The translations under genes and the position numbers were made by a program. From O2-02-FULL-42-9 sp038043025 (GTDB lineage Bacteria > Pseudomonadota > Gammaproteobacteria > UBA12402): DNA of 24,839 bases. Below the pieces are notes generated by a model. That model did not search any database, had not been told where the DNA came from, and saw only the letters and a list, made by a program, of their open reading frames with translations. How positions within the stretch are numbered: the stretch's first letter is position 1; every line of letters begins with the position of its first letter. Location of the stretch: the NCBI GenBank assembly GCA_038043025.1, contig JBBTCW010000042.1:1-24839 (forward strand), read 5' to 3'. Below, piece after piece: positions 16,537 through 24,394 of this stretch.

Positions 16537-17301
16537 ATGAACTTTTTAGACGGCAAACGAGCATTGATCGTTGGCGTGGCCAGTAATCGATCAATTGCAT
16601 ATGGCATTACTGCTGCCATGCATAAAGCGGGTGCGCAAATTGCTCTCACCTATCAAAACGAAAAACTCCTAGAACGCGTCACCAAATTTGCTGCTGAATT
16701 CAATTCTAATATTGTATTGCCCTGCGATGTCGGCAAAGACGAAGAAATCGCATCTGTTTTTGAATCACTACAAAAACAATGGGATTCTGTTGATATCATC
16801 GTTCATTCAGTCGCCTTTGCGCCGAGCGATCAACTCACCGGTGATTACGTCAATGCGGTGACGCGCGAAGGATTTAAAATCGCTCACGATATCAGTGCAT
16901 ACAGTTTTGTTGCGCTTGCAAAAGCCGCTCGCCCGATGTTAAAACAAAATAGTGCGCTTATAACCTTATCCTATATTGGCGCCGAACGCGTTATCGCAAA
17001 TTACAATGTCATGGGTGTTGCAAAAGCGAGCCTCGAAGCCAATATGCGTTACATGGCCGAGAGTTTAGGCAAAGAAGGCATTCGTGTTAATGCAATTTCT
17101 GCAGGACCTATACGCACGTTGGCAGCGTCAGGTATTAAAGATTTTCGTAAGATGTTAGCGCATAACGAAACGGTGACACCTTTAAAGCGCAATGTCACCA
17201 TTGAAGACGTTGGTAATGTGGCCGCCTTTTTATGTTCGGATTTAGCGGCGGGTGTGACTGGCGAAGTCGTGCATGTCGACGCAGGATTTCATTGTATATA
17301 A
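16537..17301 (+). CDS. fabI: Enoyl-ACP reductase (NADH)
   Basis: FabI reduces trans-2-enoyl-ACP, the last step of each fatty acid elongation cycle, in the cytoplasm. It is a short-chain dehydrogenase relative of 254 residues. The start ATG 16537 (MNFLDGKRALIVGVAS) has AAGGA 7 bases upstream; the ORF itself is open from 16477. The cofactor segment GVASNRSIAYGI is typical. The catalytic residues fall at Tyr146, Tyr156 and Lys163 in SYIGAERVIANYNVMGVAKASLE, the same numbering as the E. coli enzyme, and C-terminal VTGEVVHVDAGFH is conserved. It is the target of triclosan in relatives. Confidence 0.97.
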   Translation: MNFLDGKRALIVGVASNRSIAYGITAAMHKAGAQIALTYQNEKLLERVTKFAAEFNSNIVLPCDVGKDEEIASVFESLQKQWDSVDIIVHSVAFAPSDQLTGDYVNAVTREGFKIAHDISAYSFVALAKAARPMLKQNSALITLSYIGAERVIANYNVMGVAKASLEANMRYMAESLGKEGIRVNAISAGPIRTLAASGIKDFRKMLAHNETVTPLKRNVTIEDVGNVAAFLCSDLAAGVTGEVVHVDAGFHCI

Positions 17302-17304
17302 ATA

Positions 17305-17408
17305 CTCAGCTCAGAGGTAAGCTGGTATTCATTGGTAAAATGGCATTTACCATAAGTAGTGGTGAATCATTTCGAATCAGAGGAACGTGTTGCGTCCTCT
17401 GAGCTGAG
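17305..17408. repeat. 13-bp inverted repeat pair after fabI
   Basis: CTCAGCTCAGAGG at 17305-17317 is the exact inverse complement of CCTCTGAGCTGAG at 17396-17408. Further matches lie in the flanks (AAGCTGGT and ACCAGCTT). The pair starts 3 bases after the fabI stop and frames a ~78-bp stretch with its own GGTAAA/TTTACC hairpin. It looks like a small palindromic element and may also end fabI transcripts. Confidence 0.6.
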
Positions 17409-17479
17409 ACCAGCTTGTTCGCATGAGTCATAACAGTGAAGCGTCCTCTCCGCTTCGACCAGCCCATTCGCATGAGCCG
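17392..17479 (+). repeat. 39-bp dispersed repeat, two units
   Basis: Two 39-base units (17392-17430 and 17441-17479) share GCGTCCTCT at one end and TTCGCATGAG at the other. Their middles differ. Together with the inverted repeat before and the unit at 17616 they fill the gene-free stretch after fabI. Confidence 0.65.
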
Positions 17480-17500
17480 TGAAATAATAACAACATCTTT

Positions 17501-17624
17501 TCTTGCCCATTTCTTTTGCTCGTCCAAAAGAAATGGGCGAAAGAAAACGACGCCCCGAACGTTCGTCCCGCCTTCGGCGGGATTCGAAATGACAATTTTT
17601 TCAGATGAACGTTTCGCGTCCTCT
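17501..17624 (+). repeat. 124-bp repeat X, copy 1
   Basis: This matches 18734-18857 over its full length with few differences. It holds a 14-bp stem (17505-17518 with 17525-17538, loop CTCGTC). A second hairpin is TCCCGCC TTC GGCGGGA. A shared tail, GAACGTTTCGCGTCCTCT, runs into the 39-bp repeat. No credible ORF. Confidence 0.8.
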
Positions 17625-17654
17625 CCGCTAAAACCGACCTGTTCGCATGAGCCA
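17616..17654 (+). repeat. 39-bp dispersed repeat, third unit
   Basis: Same family as 17392-17479, overlapping the end of repeat X. It ends TTCGCATGAGCC, followed directly by repeat Y. Confidence 0.6.
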
Positions 17655-17657
17655 GAG

Positions 17658-17704
17658 AGCTCGTAGGTTAGACTGAGCGCATGCGAAACCCAACAATATG
17701 CACT
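17658..17704 (+). repeat. 47-bp repeat Y, copy 1
   Basis: This matches 18687-18733 over 47 bases. The core GTT...GAGCGCATGCGAAAC is palindromic and resembles the widespread REP-like GGTTGGGC...GCGAAACCCAAC elements. It lies 12 bp from the 3' end of the hydrolase gene. Confidence 0.75.
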
Positions 17705-17716
17705 GTAACTGTTAAT

Positions 17717-18604
17717 TTATCGGCTAAAATGTGCTAAAAAATCGAGTATTTGTTTCCAGGAATCTTTATTTGCTGTCGCCTGCGCTTGCGAATTTCCTCC
17801 AACCTCATAGCTTAAACCAGTAATAGGATGTTTTTGTGCTTCAGTCATAATAGGAGCAAGCGAGGGCAAAATCATGTGTCCAGCACCTTCATAACTTAAA
17901 TGTTTTCTAAAAATTGGGGAGAGACATGCATCTAATCGCTGCATTATGATATTACCATACAACGAAGACGGCCACATTTTGTCATCCTTTCCAGAAACTA
18001 TGAGTAGCGGACAACGAATCTTTTCTACCTTGATTATGGCCGCATCGAATTCCTTCTGGTTGTTGTGTATTTTTTCTAAAAAGAGTTGAGTTAAGATGAC
18101 CGATTTGTGCGTTTTTAGCTGCTTCAATTCGTCATTTCTTTCTGGTGATGGAGCCATGGGTAAAGGTTCATTTTTAAATGTCCACGAAGGTTTTGTTACA
18201 TTAGGAACCCCGCCATAGGTTACACAACTGGGAACAACGGCAACAGTTGAGGTAATTTCTTCTGGGAAAGTGCTTGCTAAAAGAACTGCCAACTCACCAC
18301 CTCGGGATACTCCATAAAGATGAATATGCTTTGATCTGACTTTAGAATGCACTTTAAGCCATCGAATAGCATTTAGAAAATATTCGAGCGAAACATTTTC
18401 AAGATTTTTTGGTAGACCATCAGCGTTGAAATATGCCAAAGCTAAAGCAACGTATCCTTCACTTGCCAATACATGCGCAACAGACTCATAAAAACCGCCA
18501 GTCGAACCACTCAATACAATCACGGCAGGACGTGGCTCATTAGTTCTTGGTAAAAAAAGTTTAGCAATAATACCTTGTTCATTTATATCAACTGTAGTAA
18601 CCAT
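17717..18604 (-). CDS. Alpha/beta hydrolase (BAAT C-terminal / dienelactone hydrolase type)
   Basis: A 295-residue alpha/beta hydrolase resembling the C-terminal catalytic domain of acyl-CoA thioesterases/BAAT and dienelactone hydrolases. The catalytic triad can be read as Ser100 in GVSRGGEL, Asp207 or Asp208 in VSGKDDKMWPSS, and His243 in EGAGHMI. The oxyanion segment VLSGSTGG lies near residue 33. The N-terminal beta-sandwich of true BAAT/ACOT proteins is absent, so the substrate (acyl-CoA, ester or lactone) is open. There is no signal peptide, so it should be cytoplasmic. It stands alone and is bracketed by direct repeats Y (and X outside them), which suggests it arrived or was rearranged as a unit. 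Confidence 0.8.
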   Translation of the reverse strand: MVTTVDINEQGIIAKLFLPRTNEPRPAVIVLSGSTGGFYESVAHVLASEGYVALALAYFNADGLPKNLENVSLEYFLNAIRWLKVHSKVRSKHIHLYGVSRGGELAVLLASTFPEEITSTVAVVPSCVTYGGVPNVTKPSWTFKNEPLPMAPSPERNDELKQLKTHKSVILTQLFLEKIHNNQKEFDAAIIKVEKIRCPLLIVSGKDDKMWPSSLYGNIIMQRLDACLSPIFRKHLSYEGAGHMILPSLAPIMTEAQKHPITGLSYEVGGNSQAQATANKDSWKQILDFLAHFSR

Positions 18605-18686
18605 AAAACTCTTTCCAAAATTTAGTTTCTGAATTATTTTCCAGTAAACAGGTTTATAGATTTATCTTTAGTATCTTATAAAACGT

Positions 18687-18733
18687 AGCTCGTAGATTTG
18701 GCTGAGCGCATGCGAAACCCAACAATATGCACT
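18687..18733 (+). repeat. 47-bp repeat Y, copy 2
   Basis: Direct copy of 17658-17704 upstream of the hydrolase start, joined with no gap to repeat X copy 2. The two Y copies bracket the hydrolase in the same orientation. Confidence 0.75.
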
Positions 18734-18857
18734 TCTTGCCCCTTTCTTTTGCTCGTCCAAAAGAAAGGGGAGAAAGAAAACAACGCCCCGAACGTTCGTC
18801 CCGCTTTCGGCGGGATTCGAAATGACAATTTTTTCAGATGAACGTTTCGCGTCCTCT
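18734..18857 (+). repeat. 124-bp repeat X, copy 2
   Basis: Same length as copy 1 (17501-17624). Its main hairpin (18739-18751 with 18758-18770) carries C:G where copy 1 has A:T at the same stem position, so pairing is kept. The second hairpin has a G:T pair in place of one G:C. Confidence 0.8.
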
Positions 18858-18870
18858 GAGCTGAGATCGA

Positions 18871-18927
18871 ATTATGAGCTTGTAGAAAGAACTCCATAAT
18901 TTCAGTCTGACGGGTATGTGCCGCCTA
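18871..18927 (-). pseudogene. Decayed fragment of the neighbouring 186-aa gene
   Basis: These bases match 19048-19104, inside the adjacent gene, at about 41 of the first 48 positions. The matching part codes for YHTHQAEIMELLQQARNE in the intact gene. Here the frame is broken by stops. It is a leftover of a second copy. The rest of 18605-18948 holds only repeats Y and X and no other gene that I can see. Confidence 0.65.
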
Positions 18928-18948
18928 TACCTACCGCTGCGAAGTTCT

Positions 18949-19509
18949 TTATAATGCGCAAACTCGCCCTACAGTTTGACGAGGTCCGGCCTCTACTCTC
19001 ACTTTGCGTTCTGCCTCAGAAAGTTCTTCGCCAAACTCTTCAACTTCATTACGAGCTTGTTGCAAGAGCTCCATGATTTCAGCCTGATGGGTATGGTACC
19101 TATGTTCGCTGCTTTCAGGTTCTTGATATTTCTCAAAATCGCGCTCCAGATTCGGCTCGATTTCAAGGAGATTTCCCTCTTGTTTTAAACGCGTAATATA
19201 TTCTAGGTCAAGCTTTTCGACCGCGAGGAGTACGTCTTCGGCAGGAAAGTAGACTAGTTGAACGTCGTTGCCATCATTGCCAACACATCCTTCATCTCTT
19301 CTCTCCCAGCCCATCAGCCGTCTGTGGTCTGTGTTCGCATCATATGGAGGTAATTGAACTGAGCGAATGTCCTTTACCCCGTTGATTCTAGTCTCGCAGA
19401 ATTCGGCGAAAGCCAGTGCTGCGAGCGCATCAGGCCCGTGCAAGTCCCTGAGCATGTAATATTCTTCGAGTGGAAGCGTGTACTTGTGGCCGAAATTCTT
19501 AATTTTCAT
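18949..19509 (-). CDS. Hypothetical protein, 186 aa
   Basis: I do not recognise this protein. It starts MKIKNFGHKYTLPLEEYYML at 19509 with AAGGA about 8 bases upstream. It has no signal peptide or membrane helix. It is acidic, and the C-terminal third (EIMELLQQARNEVEEFGEELSEAERKV) is likely a helix or coiled coil. One sampled 60-base line (19201-19260) is 50% GC against 32% in a sampled ppiD line, which hints at foreign origin. A decayed partial copy lies downstream. The 8-bp-arm palindrome at 19541-19557 sits just upstream and may regulate it. Confidence 0.6.
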   Translation of the reverse strand: MKIKNFGHKYTLPLEEYYMLRDLHGPDALAALAFAEFCETRINGVKDIRSVQLPPYDANTDHRRLMGWERRDEGCVGNDGNDVQLVYFPAEDVLLAVEKLDLEYITRLKQEGNLLEIEPNLERDFEKYQEPESSEHRYHTHQAEIMELLQQARNEVEEFGEELSEAERKVRVEAGPRQTVGRVCAL

Positions 19510-19540
19510 GAGGATATCCTTTTAATTATCATTGTTAAGA

Positions 19541-19557
19541 GATCGGTTTAACCGATC
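19541..19557. promoter_or_regulatory. GATCGGTT palindrome, candidate operator
   Basis: GATCGGTT-T-AACCGATC is a perfect 8-bp-arm palindrome, 32 bases upstream of the 186-aa gene start. A further half site GATCGGTT lies at 19598-19605. It has no T-run, so a protein-binding site is at least as likely as a terminator for ppiD. No regulator gene is nearby. Confidence 0.4.
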
Positions 19558-19629
19558 AAGGTCAAATTTAACGCAAGTTCAAACCAAAATCAACTATGAT
19601 CGGTTGGAATTCCCCTGTTTCAGCCAAAC

Positions 19630-21534
19630 CTACCCTTCTTCCCGCACAATCTTAGCTTTTTGCAATAAACCATTCACGTAGAGTTGATAGTCCAAAATGC
19701 CCATGTTGTTTTTGAGACTGGATTCAAAAGTCTTCTGGTTAGCCGCGGACAATGCATTTCTATCACCGGGTTGCACTTTTTCTAAAACAATCACCGCCAC
19801 ATCATTTGAAGGTAATTGCACATCCGATACATTGTTTTTATTTTTTGTATCAACTCTCGGCATCTCAAACACTGCATTTAAAATATTACCATCGACGGCT
19901 GAGGAATGCTGTGCAATATAACCGACTTGTTTGACCGATAATCCATTTTGAGAAGCCGCTTGCTGTAGACTCATTCCTTGCCGAATTTTTTGAACAAGCG
20001 CATCGCTCCACTGTTTAATTTGCTTGATCGCGGCTTGCTGTGTCAACGTTTTAACAATCGTCGCCTTAACGTCAGAAAGCGGCTTAACAACAGTCGGCAC
20101 ATGTTTGTTTATTCTCAACACAACAACATCATTATCATTTAAATTAATCGGACCGCTATTGTTGTTTTGCAATAACACATCATCATCAAACGCAGCTTTA
20201 ATCACATTAGGATTTTTGGTAAAAGCCGTTGCACCGCCCTCCTTTGAAAATAATTCCGTTGACTGAAGAGGCAAATTCAGTTGTTTTGCCGCGGAGGTCA
20301 ATGTATGCGGATTTTCATACGTCACATTGGATAATTGATCGTTTAAATCTGAGAATTTCGCCTCTGCTTTTTGTTGCGCGTATTCTGCACTAACTTTATC
20401 GTGTACTTCGGTAAATGAAAACACTTTAGCTAAACGTGTATTTAATACTTTAACAATGACATAACCTTGCGCCGCACGAACAGGCGCAGACACCGTATTG
20501 TTATCATGCATCTTCATTAATATGCCTTGCACCATGGGATCAACCTGAGCCGCCGTAACCCACACCGCTGTTGCCCAAGCCGGATTATCAGAATAGGTTT
20601 TCGCAACCGTGCCAAAATCCGTTCCTTTGTTTAATGCCTGATTGATCTTTGTGATTTTCTGTTTGGCATCAGATAATTGCTGTTGCGTTGCATCCTCGGG
20701 TACGCGAATAAAAATCTGCTGCAAGTTCCACTGCGCTGGCCGAGTAAAAGCAGAAATATGATCTTGATAAAATTGCTGTATCTCTTGTTCCGAAGGATGC
20801 TCTTGTTTCATCAATTGTGCTAAAGACAATTCGATATAATCCACACTCACTTTTTCAGGCAACGTAAAATCATCTTGATGTGATTCATAATATTGCGAAA
20901 TAGCATCGGGGGTCAGTGTCACTTGCGACATAAAACGACTCAGGGGCACAATCACATAGCTGAATTGTCGTTTCTGATTAATAAGCTCAACCGCTTGCTT
21001 TAACTCGCCGGGTAAACTAAAATTTGTATTCGCTAAACCCACTTTTAATTCGCTCATGAGAATTTGATCTTTCATTTGAGCCAAGAACTCATCCGGCGAA
21101 TACAACATATTATCCATCAATCGCTGAAAGCGCTCTTTTGAAAACACCCCATTTAATTGAAAAATTGGCATTTTAGCTAATGTCACTTCTAAAAGTTCCG
21201 ATCCAACCGCAAATCCCGCTTTTGAAATGCCCTGATGCACAATAAGACTACTCACCAATCCTTCTAGCGCAGTTTCCTTTAGCGCCTGTTCAGATTGATC
21301 ATGAGCGGAATAATTCGCGCCCAATTGCAATTGCTGTTGTCGTTTTAATTGATTGTATGCTTGATCGAGATCTTGTTGGGTAATTCTAACGCCATTAACT
21401 TTTGCAACCACACGTTGAAATTGGTTGCTATACATGTATGAATGAACACCCCACAAAGCAAACGTCAAACCAATAATAGTAACAACGACCCATGCGAACC
21501 AACCCTGTGATTTATCTCGAATGGACTGTAACAT
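19630..21534 (-). CDS. ppiD: Periplasmic folding chaperone PpiD (SurA/parvulin type)
   Basis: PpiD is anchored in the inner membrane and helps newly exported proteins leave the Sec channel. At 634 residues it has the family length. The start MLQSIRDKSQGWFAWVVVTIIGLTFALWG shows the short cytoplasmic tail and the single membrane helix (about 13-31). VNGVRITQQDLDQAYNQL opens the SurA-like chaperone domain. A parvulin-like domain lies at about residues 265-365 (LQQIFIRVP, DFGTVAKTYSDNPA, GYVIVKVL), followed by a long C-terminal SurA-like part. AGGAG lies 6 bases before the ATG. In many gammaproteobacteria hupB precedes ppiD. Here repeat R1 and rhuM genes do instead. Confidence 0.93.
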   Translation of the reverse strand: MLQSIRDKSQGWFAWVVVTIIGLTFALWGVHSYMYSNQFQRVVAKVNGVRITQQDLDQAYNQLKRQQQLQLGANYSAHDQSEQALKETALEGLVSSLIVHQGISKAGFAVGSELLEVTLAKMPIFQLNGVFSKERFQRLMDNMLYSPDEFLAQMKDQILMSELKVGLANTNFSLPGELKQAVELINQKRQFSYVIVPLSRFMSQVTLTPDAISQYYESHQDDFTLPEKVSVDYIELSLAQLMKQEHPSEQEIQQFYQDHISAFTRPAQWNLQQIFIRVPEDATQQQLSDAKQKITKINQALNKGTDFGTVAKTYSDNPAWATAVWVTAAQVDPMVQGILMKMHDNNTVSAPVRAAQGYVIVKVLNTRLAKVFSFTEVHDKVSAEYAQQKAEAKFSDLNDQLSNVTYENPHTLTSAAKQLNLPLQSTELFSKEGGATAFTKNPNVIKAAFDDDVLLQNNNSGPINLNDNDVVVLRINKHVPTVVKPLSDVKATIVKTLTQQAAIKQIKQWSDALVQKIRQGMSLQQAASQNGLSVKQVGYIAQHSSAVDGNILNAVFEMPRVDTKNKNNVSDVQLPSNDVAVIVLEKVQPGDRNALSAANQKTFESSLKNNMGILDYQLYVNGLLQKAKIVREEG

Positions 21535-21561
21535 TCCAAACTCCTAGCCGTATGAAAATTC

Positions 21562-21884
21562 AAAAAAACCGGCAAAACTCTTTATAATATAAGCTGTCGA
21601 CAAGCTTGCCGGCGACGTATTGTAACACTAAATCGATCCGATTTTCATCTTGTAAAAATCGAAAAATCGTCGCTAAATTGACGGATGGGTGCACTGCCCA
21701 CGATGGCAGTGTGCTTTTATTGCACGAACAGGCAAAGACTCCTTTTCCCCAACACCCTTCATTTTTTGCCAGCCTGCTTGTTCTTTCCCATCAAAACTGG
21801 TTGCGCTTTTACAACAAGCAGCGCCATAAACTGCGACGGGATATTGTCTACTGTATCACAAGTTTTCGTTTTGTGGTTTGATCA
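21562..21884. repeat. ~320-bp repeat R, copy 1
   Basis: Nearly identical to 22966-23288 (scattered substitutions, one 1-bp indel, over 90% identical by eye). The left end folds: CCGGCAA (21569-21575) pairs with TTGCCGG (21606-21612), around a near-palindrome centred on GTCGAC. The repeat runs from just upstream of ppiD to the stop codon of rhuM copy C. It occupies the whole gap. Frames open on either strand are not shared well between the copies and match no family I know. Confidence 0.85.
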
Positions 21885-22910
21885 AGCATAATATTTTTTA
21901 GAACTAAGTTTTTTAATTTGTTTTTCAAAATCAGAATCTATTCTTTGCGTTTTGTTAAACTTATCGTATTCGTCAAAAGCTTTTTGTTCCGCTTTTTTAT
22001 GAGATATTTTCCCTTGTCCGTCTAAAATGTCAAATTTATTGAATTGCAAAAATTCATTGATTGACTCTGCTAATTTTCCCATTGTAAACGTCGTACGCGC
22101 TTCAATCATTCTTTCAATGTAATCAAAATAGCCGGAGACGGTTCTTTCCAATTTTTTAATTTCCGTTTCCTCCAAATAATTTTTTGCAACAACAGTATCA
22201 GATTTTAAAATCCTTCCTTTGGGTGAATTTTTCCAAGACAAAAGTCCCATTTTTTCTTTTTTCGCATCGGCCTTTTTGTAAATAATCTCCGCGGCAGTTT
22301 TCCCTGTAATCGCAAAATGGAATTTATTTTGAACCATTGCGAAAAAATTTTTGGCTATTTCTGAATTTTTATCATAATCAATACTGCACTCTGCAAATAT
22401 ATCGGTGATTTGTAAGTAAATTCTTCGCTCACTGGTACGAATAGAGCGGATTCTTTCCAAAAGTTCTTGAAAATAGTCTTTTCCAAAATATCGCCCATTT
22501 TTCAACCGCTCATCATCCATCGCAAAACCCTTGATGATATATTCTTTTAAGATTTTGCTTGCCCAAATTCTAAACTGTGTTGCTTGCATAGAATTTACAC
22601 GATAACCAACTGACAGAATAGCGTCTAAATTGTAAAATTTTATTTCTCGTTCAACCTCTCTACTGCCTTCGGTTTGAACTGTCCGGAAATTCCGGATAGT
22701 TGAAACCTCTTCCAATTCGTGTATTTTATAGATATTTTGCAAGTGTTCATTGATTGTCCTTGCGTCAACACCAAAAAGATCCGCCATTCGTTTTTGCGTA
22801 AGCCAAATATTTTCATCGTACAAAAAAGCTTCCACTCTCACATCACCATTTGGATCTGTATAAAGCAAAAATTCGGTTAATTCATTTTTTATAGTAATTT
22901 TTTTAGTCAT
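21882..22910 (-). CDS. rhuM: RhuM family protein (copy C, intact)
   Basis: A 342-residue full-length member. N-terminal helix-turn-helix-like IWLTQKRMADLFGVDARTINEHLQNIY, core YNLDAILSVGYRVNSMQATQFRIWASKILKEYIIKGFAMDDERLK, then RIRSIRTSERRIYLQITDI and VQNKFHFAITGKTAAEIIY. The segment missing from copies A and B (GLLSWKNSPKGRILKSD, VVAKNYLEETEI) is present. The biochemical role of RhuM is not established; a DNA-binding or defence-linked role is inferred from its N-terminus and frequent place in R-M operons. AAGGA lies 6 bases before the ATG. The stop codon lies at the edge of repeat R1. Confidence 0.88.
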   Translation of the reverse strand: MTKKITIKNELTEFLLYTDPNGDVRVEAFLYDENIWLTQKRMADLFGVDARTINEHLQNIYKIHELEEVSTIRNFRTVQTEGSREVEREIKFYNLDAILSVGYRVNSMQATQFRIWASKILKEYIIKGFAMDDERLKNGRYFGKDYFQELLERIRSIRTSERRIYLQITDIFAECSIDYDKNSEIAKNFFAMVQNKFHFAITGKTAAEIIYKKADAKKEKMGLLSWKNSPKGRILKSDTVVAKNYLEETEIKKLERTVSGYFDYIERMIEARTTFTMGKLAESINEFLQFNKFDILDGQGKISHKKAEQKAFDEYDKFNKTQRIDSDFEKQIKKLSSKKYYA

Positions 22911-22965
22911 AAAATTTCCTTGATGACCTTATATAAACATTAACCTGAATATTTCATGAGAATCG

Positions 22966-23288
22966 AAAAAAAAACCGGCAAAACTCTTTACAATACAAGC
23001 TGTCGACAAGCTTGCCGGCGACGTATTGTAACACTACATCGATCCAATTTTCATCCTGTAAAAATCGAAAAATCGTCGCTAAATTGACGGATGGGTGTAC
23101 TAGCCGCGATGGCAGTGTGCTTTTATTGCACGAACAGGCAAAGACTCCTTTCCCCCAACACCTATCATTTTTGCCCGCCTGTTTGTTCTTTCCCAACAAA
23201 ACTGGTTGCGCGTTTATAACAAGCAGCGCCATAAACTGCGACGGGATATTGTCTACTGTATCACAAGTTTTCGTTTTGTGATTTGATC
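22966..23288. repeat. ~320-bp repeat R, copy 2
   Basis: Second copy of the repeat at 21562-21884, between rhuM copies C and D. It begins 8 bases after the rhuM D stop and ends about 55 bp before the rhuM C start. The CCGGCAA/TTGCCGG stem (22975-22981 with 23012-23018) is kept. The remaining 22911-22965 is AT-rich leader with no clear promoter. Confidence 0.85.
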
Positions 23289-23296
23289 TAACACAT

Positions 23297-24328
23297 TTAT
23301 TCCGCTTTATGGGATTCTAAAAACTTTTTTACTTCTCGATCAAAATCTGACTCAAAAAACTTATCTTGCACCGGACGATATTTTTCAAACTCGCTTTCCG
23401 CGAATTGTTTAGCTATTTCCGCTGTTACTTTACCTGCATTTTCTAAAATATCCGCGTCATTAAATTTCAAAAAAGCATTAAGTTTTTCCGCCCAGTCTTT
23501 CATCGTCATCGGGATTCCTTTTTCTGCTTGGTTTTCAGCATAGTCAAGATACATCGTAACGATTCTATTCAAAAACTTTATTTCTTTTTCATTTAAATAA
23601 TTTTTAGCGATAACAACATCAGATTTTAAAATTTTTCCGTCGGGCGCCTTTTTCCATGTAGTCAGCCCCATAAAATCTTTTTTATGATTAGCGCGATTCA
23701 TTATCAATTCGGCGGCGGTATGCCCATGCGTGGAAAAATGCAGTTTATTTTGAACCGTGGCAAAAAAATCTTTTGTAGTCGGCGAATTTATGTCATAATC
23801 TAACGCTGTGGCATAAATATCTGTAATTTGCTGATAAAAATTCCTCTCGCTTTCACGAATGTCACGAACCTCAAGAATCAAATCCCTAAAATATTGCTTA
23901 CTTAAATATGCCCCATTTTTTAGCCGCACATCGTCTAAAACATACCCTCGAATCGCGAAATCTTTTAAAATATTACCTGCCCATCTGCGAAATTCTATTG
24001 CTTTTTTTGAATTTACTTTGAACCCAATCGCAATAATGGCTTCTAAGTTATAATGATTTGTCTCATAAACTTTCCCATCGCTGGCAGTTATTCGAAAATT
24101 TCGAATAACTGAATTCTCACTCAATTCACCACTTTTGAAAATTTCTTTAAGATGATAATTGATAGTATTTACTTCTACTGCAAAAAGCTTGGCAATTAAT
24201 TTTTGCGTAAGCCAAACATTTTCATCTTCCACTCTTACCTCTATGCCGTCGCTCCCTGCCTGAGAAGTAAAAATAAGAAATTCTGCCGTGGAATTGCGAA
24301 TAGTAAGTTTTTTATTGCCGTTTTTCAT
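23297..24328 (-). CDS. rhuM: RhuM family protein (copy D, intact)
   Basis: A 343-residue full-length member, roughly 40% identical to copy C by eye, so not a recent duplicate. It has VWLTQKLIAKLFAVEVNTINYHLKEIF, YNLEAIIAIGFKVNSKKAIEFRRWAGNILKDFAIRGYVLDD, VQNKLHFSTHGHTAAELIM, GLTTWKKAPDGKILKSD, VVIAKNYLNEKEI, and TMYLDYAENQAEKGIPMTMKDWAEKLNAFL. The last segments match the C-terminal part of decayed copy B. GAGGG lies about 7 bases before the ATG. It is not next to any R-M gene in this window, unlike copies A and B. Confidence 0.88.
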   Translation of the reverse strand: MKNGNKKLTIRNSTAEFLIFTSQAGSDGIEVRVEDENVWLTQKLIAKLFAVEVNTINYHLKEIFKSGELSENSVIRNFRITASDGKVYETNHYNLEAIIAIGFKVNSKKAIEFRRWAGNILKDFAIRGYVLDDVRLKNGAYLSKQYFRDLILEVRDIRESERNFYQQITDIYATALDYDINSPTTKDFFATVQNKLHFSTHGHTAAELIMNRANHKKDFMGLTTWKKAPDGKILKSDVVIAKNYLNEKEIKFLNRIVTMYLDYAENQAEKGIPMTMKDWAEKLNAFLKFNDADILENAGKVTAEIAKQFAESEFEKYRPVQDKFFESDFDREVKKFLESHKAE

Positions 24329-24394
24329 AGAGTTCCCTCTATTTTTTTAACCGTATCTAATGGTGGGGTTGGGAGGAGAACAGCCTAGAGACTG

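Noticed and set aside
17306..17666. Small ORFs on both strands after fabI
   Set aside because: They lie across the 39-bp, X and Y repeats, have no ribosome sites and no recognisable domains.
23012..23281. Open frame of 89 codons in repeat R2 and its counterpart in R1
   Set aside because: The R1 and R2 versions diverge in frame near the end, show no family features or ribosome site, and an equally long frame exists on the other strand.
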